Of a stretch of 11,019 nt of DNA, positions 5,733-11,019 are shown piece by piece. Origin of the DNA: Actinobacteria bacterium UBA5182 (lineage in GTDB: Bacteria > Actinomycetota > UBA4738). Within the stretch, counting starts at the first letter, position 1, and each line of letters starts with the position of its first letter. Where the stretch lies: NCBI GenBank assembly GCA_002413185.1, contig DHWM01000141.1:1-11019 (forward strand), written 5' to 3'. The notes under the pieces were generated by a model. The model was not told where the DNA came from, ran no database searches, and was given only the letters and a program-made list of their open reading frames with translations. Made by a program: the position numbers and the translations under genes.

Positions 5733-7169
5733 ATGACAGTTCCTCTTGCCGAACGAGCGTCGGGCGAGCCTACCGGCACCGTATCTGAGCAGGTCTGCGC
5801 CGCTGTTCTGGCGAGGGCCCGCCGGGAGCTCTCGCCGTCGCAGTTCGACATGTGGTTTGCCCAGCTCGCTCCCGGAGAGCTGGGCGGCGACGCTCTCGAG
5901 CTCCTAGTTCCAAGCGCCTACGTCAAGAGCTGGCTGCTGGCCCACCATCTGGCCTTGATCACCGAATCGGCTCGGCAGGTCCTCGGGCCGTCGGCGCGGA
6001 TCCGGCTTCGGGCCGCCCGGGTCGAACGTGTCGGAGACGGCTCCGGGGATGGGGTGGAGCGGGGCGGCCGCCGCAAGTCGATGCCCGTGCCCGAGGATCA
6101 GGCCTCGCTCGACGACGCCCTCGGTGAAGGCGCCTCGGCGTTCCCCAGCCGGTACACCTTCGACACGTTCATCCCCGGGCCCAGCAACAAGTTTGCCCAC
6201 GCTGCCGCCCTTGCCGTGGCCGAAGCGCCCCCGTCGAAGGCCTACAACCCCGTGTTCGTCTACGGGGGGGTCGGCTTGGGAAAGACCCACCTCCTGTTCG
6301 CCATCGCCAACCACATGACGGCGCTGCAGCCGCGCACGCGAGCGCGCTACGTGACCTCCGAGAGCTTCATGACCGAGTTCATCAAGGCGGTTCGGGAGCG
6401 CCGGGGCTACCAGTTCCAGCGGCAGTACCGTGACGTCGACGTGCTCTTGCTGGACGACGTGCAGTTCCTGGGGCGTGCCGAAGAGACCCAGACCGAGTTC
6501 TTCCACACGTTCAACCACCTCCACCAGCACGAACGCCAGATCGTCATCGCCAGCGACCGTCCACCCCAGGAGCTCGGGGGGATCGAGGAGCGGCTGCGCA
6601 GCCGGTTCCGGAGCGGCCTGGTGGTCGATGTGCAGCCGCCGGATCTGGAGACCCGGATCGCCATCCTGCAGCTCAAGGCGCTCCGGGATGCCCTGGAGGT
6701 CCCGGACGATGTCCTGCACTTCATCGCCTCGAAGTTCGAGCAGAACATCCGCGAGCTGGAGGGGGCGCTCCTTCGGGTCCACGCGTTCGCCTCGGTGACC
6801 CGCCAGCAGGTGGACCTGGCGCTGGCCGAGCGGGCCCTGGAGGATCTCATCCCCGATCTGGGCCAGGAGATCCCGCCGGCGGCCATCCTGGAGGAGACCG
6901 CGGAGTACTTCGGGCTGGGTCCGGGAGACCTCGTGTCCAAGAGCAGGTCGCGGCCCCTCACCACCGCCCGCCACGTCGCCATGTACCTGCTCCGAGAGCT
7001 CACCGGGCTCTCCCTGATCAAGATCGGGGAGCTCTTCGAGCGCGATCACACCACGGCACTGCATGGGATCAAGAAGATCGAGGGGCTGATGCCTGCCCGG
7101 GGAAGCACATACAAGCAGGTCCAGGAGCTCACCAAGAAGATCCGGGCACGGGGCCGGGGCGACCGGTGA
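5733..7169 (+). CDS. dnaA: Chromosomal replication initiator protein DnaA
   Basis: DnaA binds DnaA boxes, assembles as an ATP-bound filament and melts the origin. The 478 residues show domain I (about 15-95, with SPSQFDMWFAQL), a short Gly/Arg-rich domain II linker, and the AAA+ domain III. Domain III has FDTFIPGPSNKFAHAAALAV, Walker A GGVGLGKT (178-185), Walker B LLLDDVQFL (from 238) and a sensor arginine region GGIEERLRSRF. The DNA-binding domain IV carries the signature ERDHTTALHGIKKI (436-449). The reading frame is open far upstream, but ATG at 5733 is the only ATG just before domain I. Its ribosome binding site is weak (GGGGA two bases away). Upstream lie a TTGGCG/TATAAT promoter and an inverted DnaA-box pair, suggesting autoregulation. 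All catalytic motifs are intact and the length is typical. Confidence 0.97.
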   Translation: MTVPLAERASGEPTGTVSEQVCAAVLARARRELSPSQFDMWFAQLAPGELGGDALELLVPSAYVKSWLLAHHLALITESARQVLGPSARIRLRAARVERVGDGSGDGVERGGRRKSMPVPEDQASLDDALGEGASAFPSRYTFDTFIPGPSNKFAHAAALAVAEAPPSKAYNPVFVYGGVGLGKTHLLFAIANHMTALQPRTRARYVTSESFMTEFIKAVRERRGYQFQRQYRDVDVLLLDDVQFLGRAEETQTEFFHTFNHLHQHERQIVIASDRPPQELGGIEERLRSRFRSGLVVDVQPPDLETRIAILQLKALRDALEVPDDVLHFIASKFEQNIRELEGALLRVHAFASVTRQQVDLALAERALEDLIPDLGQEIPPAAILEETAEYFGLGPGDLVSKSRSRPLTTARHVAMYLLRELTGLSLIKIGELFERDHTTALHGIKKIEGLMPARGSTYKQVQELTKKIRARGRGDR

Positions 7170-7383
7170 AATCGACTGGACGAGTTGGGGGAAACGGTGG
7201 ATCTCCGCGGCCCGACCGCTCCTTCCGGACGAACAGGCTCTTCCGCGACGGACGGTATCCACCGACCCGGGATGTCAGACCCACACGCTACGCTGCATCG
7301 ATGGCCGGCATGCACAAATCCACACGCACTACTACTGCTGGTTTGGAATCTCCTTTCATTGAAGTACAAGAGGGAGGTGGGCC
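7170..7383. other. oriC: Candidate replication origin (oriC), dnaA-dnaN gap
   Basis: This 214-base gap contains no gene. It holds GTATCCACC (7255-7263) and AAATCCACA (7316-7324), each seven of nine matches to the DnaA box TTATCCACA, and a weaker inverted site at 7197-7205. Close after the second box comes CTACTACTGCTG (7329-7340), then about 30 bases (7342-7371) that are roughly two-thirds A+T in an otherwise very GC-rich window. A box, a triplet run read as 3'-GAT on the complement, and an AT-rich stretch is the order of the basal unwinding element described in Bacillus. The dnaA-dnaN gap is the commonest oriC place in this phylum. Boxes are few and imperfect, so the full origin may also use the rpmH-dnaA gap. 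Confidence 0.6.
7329..7340. promoter_or_regulatory. DnaA-trio-like triplet run
   Basis: CTACTACTGCTG gives four consecutive triplets whose complement reads 3'-GAT-GAT-GAC-GAC-5', the pattern of the DnaA-trio that guides DnaA onto single strands. It starts four bases after the box-like AAATCCACA and leads directly to the AT-rich segment. The last two triplets deviate from the consensus. Confidence 0.45.
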
Positions 7384-8484
7384 GTGAAGTTCAAGTGTGA
7401 CCGGGATGCCCTGTCGGACGCCTTGCAGACCGTTCAGCGGGCCGTTTCCTCCCGCCCGGGCATCCCCGCCCTCACAGGGGTTCTCATGAACGCGTCCGGT
7501 GAAGAGCTGGTGCTGGCCACGACGGACCTGGAGGTATCGGCCCGATTGAGGCTGCCCGTCCAGGTCCAGGAGGAGGGCGTCACGCTGATTCCGGCACGGC
7601 TTCTCGCGGACATGGTGAAGAGCTTTGACCAGGCGCCCGTGGAGTTTGAAGCGCAGTCGAACCAGGCCAGGATCGTCTGCAACAACTACGAGGGCACCGT
7701 GCGGTGCCTCCCGGCGGAGGACTTCCCGGCGCTCCAAGACCCGGGCGGGACTCGGGTCACGGTGGATGCCACGGCCCTCGCCGAGGGCATCGCGCAGGTG
7801 GCCAGGGCCGCTTCTCGTGACGAGGCCAGGCCCATCCTCACGGGAGTTCTCCTCGAGATCAACCGCGAAGGCCTCACCATGGTCGCCACGGACTCCTACC
7901 GCCTAGCCGTGCGTGAGCTCACCGCCAGCGCGGAAGGTGAGGCCAAGGCTCTGGTGCCGGAGCGGGCGCTGGGCGAGGCGGGTCGGGCCGCCGGCGGCGA
8001 CGACAAGGGCCAGGCCGAGCTGTTCGTGGACCAGGGACAGGTGGCGTTCCGAAGCGGTGCCCTGACCCTGACGTCTCGGCTCATCGAGGGCGAGTTCCCG
8101 AATTACCGCCAACTGCTTCCCGAGCACTACGAGAACAAGCTGACAGCGTCCCGACAGCAGCTGCTGGATGCGGTGCGGCGGGTCGGATTGATGGCCAGGG
8201 AGAGCTCTCCTGTGAAGATGGAGTTCAACGCGCTGGGCGTTCGGCTCTCGTCTTCCTCGCCGGATTTCGGTGGAGCGATCGAGTCCGTGGAGGCCCAGTA
8301 CGAGGGTGAGGAGATGACGGCGGCGTTCAACCCCGGATACCTCGTGGACGGGCTGACCGCGGCGGTCGGTGAGCGGGTGGAAATCGAGGTTCGGGACGGC
8401 CTGAAGCCGGCGGTGATCCGAGGCAAAGGCGAATCGTACGTTTACCTGGTGATGCCGGTGCGGCTGCCCGCACCGGTCGGCTGA
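7384..8484 (+). CDS. dnaN: DNA polymerase III beta subunit (sliding clamp)
   Basis: DnaN forms a dimeric ring that tethers DNA polymerase III to DNA and is a docking site for many repair proteins. The 366 residues are the normal length and fit the three-fold clamp repeat. The first domain opens MKFKCDRDALSDALQTVQRAVSSRPGIPALTGVLM. The second contains RPILTGVLLEI and ATDSYRLAVREL. The last ends YLVMPVRLPAPVG, matching the usual Y-L-x-M-P-x-R close that lines the peptide-binding pocket. The start is GTG at 7384 with AGGGAGGTG (7371-7379) at ideal spacing. It follows the proposed origin by a few bases and precedes recF by 44 bases, as in other bacteria. Nothing is missing. Confidence 0.97.
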   Translation: MKFKCDRDALSDALQTVQRAVSSRPGIPALTGVLMNASGEELVLATTDLEVSARLRLPVQVQEEGVTLIPARLLADMVKSFDQAPVEFEAQSNQARIVCNNYEGTVRCLPAEDFPALQDPGGTRVTVDATALAEGIAQVARAASRDEARPILTGVLLEINREGLTMVATDSYRLAVRELTASAEGEAKALVPERALGEAGRAAGGDDKGQAELFVDQGQVAFRSGALTLTSRLIEGEFPNYRQLLPEHYENKLTASRQQLLDAVRRVGLMARESSPVKMEFNALGVRLSSSSPDFGGAIESVEAQYEGEEMTAAFNPGYLVDGLTAAVGERVEIEVRDGLKPAVIRGKGESYVYLVMPVRLPAPVG

Positions 8485-8507
8485 GGCGGCCGGCGGCTGG
8501 CTGGCCG

Positions 8508-8528
8508 GGAGCGTGGCTCCGGTGCACC
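8508..8528 (+). promoter_or_regulatory. Small hairpin and palindrome before recF
   Basis: The dnaN-recF gap ends with GGAGC-GTG-GCTCC (8508-8520), a 5-base-pair hairpin, directly followed by the palindrome GGTGCACC (8521-8528) that abuts the recF GTG. There is no Shine-Dalgarno sequence at normal distance. The structures may limit recF translation, but no run of T follows, so this is not a terminator. GC-rich DNA forms short hairpins readily. Confidence 0.3.
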
Positions 8529-9677
8529 GTGCGGCTGAGCTGGATCGAAATCCGAGACTTTCGGAATTACCATGAAGCCTCGCTCCAGGTGCCTCCGGGC
8601 CTCATCGTGGTCATCGGGCCGAACGCCCAGGGCAAGACGAACCTGCTCGAGGCCATGTACTACCTGTGCACGCTTGAGTCTCCCCGGGTGAGCAGCGACC
8701 TTCCCCTGGTTCGATCGGTGACCTTCTCCCCGGGCGGCGGAGGTCAGCCACCAGCCTCGCTGTCGCCGGGGCCTTCGTCCGCATTCCTCCGGGGGGAAGC
8801 CGAATCCTCTGGAGGGAGGGCCCTGATCGAGGTCGAGGTTCGGGGTGGGGGGCAGAACCGGGTGCAGGTGAACCGGTCGCCGGTCCGTCGTAAGCGCGAC
8901 CTCCGCCGCCACGTCCGGGCGGTCTTTTGTGGGCCGGACGACCTGCGGATCGTGCAGGGGGAGCCGGACGACCGCCGGCGTTTCATCGACGAGTGCGTCC
9001 GCACGTTGTGGCCAGCCAAAGAAGGGACGGCTTCGGCGTATGAGCGGGCGCTCCGCCAGCGGAATCGCCTCTTGAAGGATTGGCCTGGACCGGCCGCGCC
9101 CCCGGGCCTGGAGGGGTGGGACGCCGAGCTCGTCGGGCACGGCGCAGCCCTGACGTCGGTCCGAGCTGGAGCCGTGGCTGAGATCGCAGGTCGGGCCTCA
9201 CAGGAGTTTCAGCGCCTTTCGGGACAGACGGCCGAGGCCCTCGGCGTCGAATACCGCCCGTCGGTCGAACCTGCCGGAACCGAGACGCTGGAGGCCGCAT
9301 TCCGTCGCCGTCTGGACGAACGAAGCGCGGACGAGCTGATCCGTCGGACCACCCTGGTGGGGCCGCACCGGGACGATCTCGGCTTGCGAGTCCAGGGCCT
9401 TACGGCCAGGGGCTTCGCCTCCCATGGCGAGGCGTGGGGGGCGGCGCTGTCGCTTCGGCTGGCCCTGGGGCGGGCAGTGGCGTCCGAGCTGGGCGAGGAT
9501 CCGGTGGTGTTCCTGGACGATCCGTTCTCGGCGTTGGACCCCGAGCGGAGGAGACGCCTGGCGGCGGGACTGGGAGGCCGGGGCCAGGTGCTCATCGCGA
9601 TCCCCGACGAATCGCAACTGCCCGAGGAGACGGCCACGGTGTGGTGCGTCCGGGAGGGACAGGTTGCCGCGGCCTGA
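8529..9677 (+). CDS. recF: DNA replication and repair protein RecF
   Basis: RecF is an SMC-like ATPase that binds gapped DNA and, with RecO and RecR, loads RecA. The 382 residues begin MRLSWIEIRDFRNYHEASL and carry Walker A GPNAQGKT (30-37). The ABC signature is ASHGEAWGAALSLRLALGRA, in the S-H-G-E-x-W form common in actinobacteria. Walker B and D-loop are VVFLDDPFSALDPERRRRL. GPHRDDL, conserved before the signature, is present. Compared with typical RecF the loop after SDLPLVRS (about residues 64-85) carries an extra Gly/Pro/Ser-rich insertion. The start is GTG at 8529; no other in-frame start precedes Walker A. Its ribosome binding site is poor, and short hairpins stand where it should be. 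It ends within the start of the next gene. Confidence 0.95.
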   Translation: MRLSWIEIRDFRNYHEASLQVPPGLIVVIGPNAQGKTNLLEAMYYLCTLESPRVSSDLPLVRSVTFSPGGGGQPPASLSPGPSSAFLRGEAESSGGRALIEVEVRGGGQNRVQVNRSPVRRKRDLRRHVRAVFCGPDDLRIVQGEPDDRRRFIDECVRTLWPAKEGTASAYERALRQRNRLLKDWPGPAAPPGLEGWDAELVGHGAALTSVRAGAVAEIAGRASQEFQRLSGQTAEALGVEYRPSVEPAGTETLEAAFRRRLDERSADELIRRTTLVGPHRDDLGLRVQGLTARGFASHGEAWGAALSLRLALGRAVASELGEDPVVFLDDPFSALDPERRRRLAAGLGGRGQVLIAIPDESQLPEETATVWCVREGQVAAA

Positions 9678-10014
9678 ACCCGGCCGGCGTCGCCGGCAGG
9701 ACCCTTCCGACCAGCCGGAGAAGCTTGGATCGGTCCTGGGAGCCTTGCTTGGGACCGGGCGGTGGGGCTCGGGCATGGTCCTGGGCGAGCTGGGACGGCG
9801 GTGGGGCGAGGTGGTGGGCGAGCGGGTGGCTCGGGAGTCGCACCCGGTCCGGCTGGAAGGTGGGACGCTGTGGATCCGAGCCTCGTCGGGGGCGTGGGGG
9901 GCCCAGCTGAACTTCCTGGCCAGGGAGATAAGGACCCGGGCAAACGATGTCGCCGGCAGTGCGGCGATCTCGCGGATCAGGGTAGTCCTGGGTGGCCCGG
10001 CGGGCCCGGATTGA
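9664..10014 (+). CDS. DUF721 (DciA-like) protein, probable helicase loader
   Basis: This small gene encodes about 116 residues of the DUF721 family. DciA proteins of the family help load the replicative helicase DnaB in bacteria that lack DnaC or DnaI; the same role here is inferred. After a basic Arg/Pro start (MPRPEPGRRRRQDPSDQPEK) comes the typical domain: LGSVLGALLGTGRWGSG, then WGEVVGERVARESHPVRLEG, then TLWIRASSGAWGAQLNFLA and ISRIRVVLGG. The start is TTG at 9664, with GGGAGG upstream at good spacing, and overlaps the end of recF by 14 bases, so translation is probably coupled. The next internal ATG would remove conserved residues. The place between recF and gyrB is standard for actinobacteria. 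Confidence 0.87.
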   Translation: MPRPEPGRRRRQDPSDQPEKLGSVLGALLGTGRWGSGMVLGELGRRWGEVVGERVARESHPVRLEGGTLWIRASSGAWGAQLNFLAREIRTRANDVAGSAAISRIRVVLGGPAGPD

Positions 10015-10031
10015 TCCTCCCGCCAGGCGTC

Positions 10032-10048
10032 TCGGATGGCAATTCCGA
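10032..10048. repeat. Short inverted repeat upstream of gyrB
   Basis: TCGGA and TCCGA flank seven bases just before the extended -10 of the gyrB promoter. It might be a protein-binding site or a minor hairpin after the DUF721 gene. It is short, and no T-run follows, so neither role is secure. Confidence 0.25.
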
Positions 10049-10057
10049 TGGTATAAT
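10049..10057 (+). promoter_or_regulatory. Extended -10 promoter for gyrB
   Basis: TGGTATAAT is a perfect extended -10 (TG-N-TATAAT). No recognisable -35 lies upstream, which is common for this promoter class. Transcription would start near 10064, giving a leader of about 75 bases before the gyrB GTG. It allows gyrB to be expressed apart from dnaN-recF, which fits supercoiling control of gyrase; that control is inferred. Confidence 0.6.
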
Positions 10058-10138
10058 TCATTGGCTTGAACCCCCACCGAACCAATTCCTCTCCCATGAG
10101 GTCGGGCGCCCGGTGAACGGCGTCCGGCGGAGGTGAGC

Positions 10139-11019
10139 GTGGCGCCGAGAACTGCCCCGACCAGCTATGAGTCTGCCGACATCACGGTCCTCGAAGGGCT
10201 GGCGCCCGTCCGCAAACGCCCCGGGATGTACATCGGGAGCACCGGCCCTCGCGGCCTGCACCACCTTGTGTACGAGGTCGTCGACAACTCCATCGACGAG
10301 GCCCTGGCGGGCTACTGCACCCGGATCGTGGTCCAGTTGCTGGCCGACGGCAGCTGCCGTGTCGTGGACAACGGACGAGGCATCCCGGTGGCGCCGATCC
10401 CCGGAGCGAAGGACCGACGCTCGGCGGTGGAGGTCGTTCTGACCACCCTTCACGCGGGCGGGAAGTTCGACGGGAAATCATACGCCGTGGCCGGCGGCCT
10501 GCACGGAGTGGGCCTTTCCGTGGTCAACGCGCTGTCAAAGCGGCTGATCGTGGAGGTCGCCCGGGATGGGTTCAGGTGGCGCCAGGAGTACGAACGAGGT
10601 CGTCCCACCGGCAAGCTCCAGAGGCTGAAGGCCAGCTCCAAACGGGGCACCAGCATCACGTTCTGGCCGGACTCGGAGATCTTCACCGACACCGTCGAGT
10701 TCAAGCGGGATGTCCTTACGGAGCGGCTCCAGGAGCAGTCGTTCCTGGTGGGCGGCGTCGAGGTCGCTCTCGTCGACGAACGCGAATCCCCACCCGTGAA
10801 GCAGGTCTTCAAAGCCAGCGGCGGTTTGGCCGACTTCGTTCGTCATCTCTCGCAGGGCAAGGAAGCCATCCAGCAGCGGATCATCCACTTCCAGTCCGCG
10901 CGGGAGGCCAGCGAGGTCGACGTGGCCATGCAATGGAACTCGGGCTACGCCGAATCGATCCATACGTTTGCCAATACTATTAACACTCATGAAGGTGGCA
11001 TGCACGAGGAGGGCTTCAA
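10139..11019 (+). CDS. gyrB: DNA gyrase subunit B, N-terminal part
   Basis: GyrB is the ATPase subunit of DNA gyrase, which with GyrA adds negative supercoils. Only the first 293 codons lie in the window; the gene runs off the right edge. The GHKL ATPase domain is clear. It has LEGLAPVRKRPGMYIGST, then VVDNSIDEALAGY with the magnesium-binding asparagine at 50, then VVDNGRGIP with the ATP-adenine aspartate at 77. It also has TLHAGGKFDGKSYAVAGG, running into the GGLHGVG loop (119-125). The transducer domain begins after that and reaches TFANTINTHEGGMHEEGF. The start is GTG at 10139 with a perfect GGAGGTGA five bases ahead, measured from GGAGG. ParE of topoisomerase IV is the alternative, but the place beside dnaA-dnaN-recF argues for GyrB. 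The last visible codons are unusually A/T-ending. Confidence 0.96.
   Translation, partial: MAPRTAPTSYESADITVLEGLAPVRKRPGMYIGSTGPRGLHHLVYEVVDNSIDEALAGYCTRIVVQLLADGSCRVVDNGRGIPVAPIPGAKDRRSAVEVVLTTLHAGGKFDGKSYAVAGGLHGVGLSVVNALSKRLIVEVARDGFRWRQEYERGRPTGKLQRLKASSKRGTSITFWPDSEIFTDTVEFKRDVLTERLQEQSFLVGGVEVALVDERESPPVKQVFKASGGLADFVRHLSQGKEAIQQRIIHFQSAREASEVDVAMQWNSGYAESIHTFANTINTHEGGMHEEGF

Noticed and set aside
5904..7262. A 452-residue open frame on the minus strand opposite dnaA.
   Set aside because: It mirrors the strong codon bias of dnaA, has a composition typical of shadow frames and shows no recognisable domain.
7343..7370. TTGGAA and TACAAG as a dnaN promoter inside the AT-rich part of the origin.
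   Set aside because: The -10 matches four of six positions and lies in a stretch better explained as the unwinding element; too weak to list.
1..11019. Search for CRISPR arrays, insertion sequences, phage genes, tRNA or rRNA genes, toxin-antitoxin pairs or a new defence system.
   Set aside because: Nearly all of the window is accounted for by conserved origin genes and their short gaps. I saw no spaced repeats, transposase motifs, tRNA-like stems or unexplained gene cluster.

Overview
This window is a chromosomal replication-origin region from a high-GC bacterium, most likely a member of Actinomycetota. The 44-residue ribosomal protein L34 has the wording usual in that phylum. RecF carries the S-H-G-E-x-W form of its ABC signature, and a short DUF721/DciA-type protein lies between recF and gyrB. 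The sequence alone does not allow placement below phylum. Non-ATG starts are very common: by my start choices only dnaA, yidC and jag begin with ATG.

Layout. Two gene sets diverge from the gap at about 5502-5732. Leftward (minus strand) run rpmH, rnpA, yidD, yidC, jag/khpB, rsmG, parA, parB and the first 33 codons of an unidentified membrane-type protein. Many of these genes are joined by 4-base stop/start overlaps. Rightward (plus strand) run dnaA, dnaN, recF, a DUF721/DciA-like gene and gyrB, which leaves the window after 293 codons. Three control regions stand out. The rpmH-dnaA gap has two divergent -10 hexamers and an inverted pair of DnaA-box-like sites just before dnaA. The dnaA-dnaN gap (7170-7383) has DnaA-box-like sites, a CTA/CTG triplet run resembling a DnaA-trio, and a short AT-rich stretch, and is the best oriC candidate. 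A 14-base parS palindrome (2853-2866) overlaps the annotated start codon of rsmG.

How the genes work together. DnaA opens the origin, DnaN is the sliding clamp, the DciA-like protein probably helps load the replicative helicase, RecF serves gap repair, and GyrB powers gyrase ahead of the forks. ParA and ParB with parS segregate the new origins. The leftward genes serve ribosome assembly (L34, RsmG), tRNA maturation (RnpA with the RNase P RNA), membrane-protein insertion (YidC, YidD) and RNA binding (Jag/KhpB).

The region is essentially canonical. I found no mobile element, CRISPR array, phage gene, toxin-antitoxin pair, rRNA or tRNA, and no undescribed multi-gene system. The points worth a second look are the origin architecture, the parS placement, the parA start and tail, the very basic YidC tail and the truncated gene after parB.
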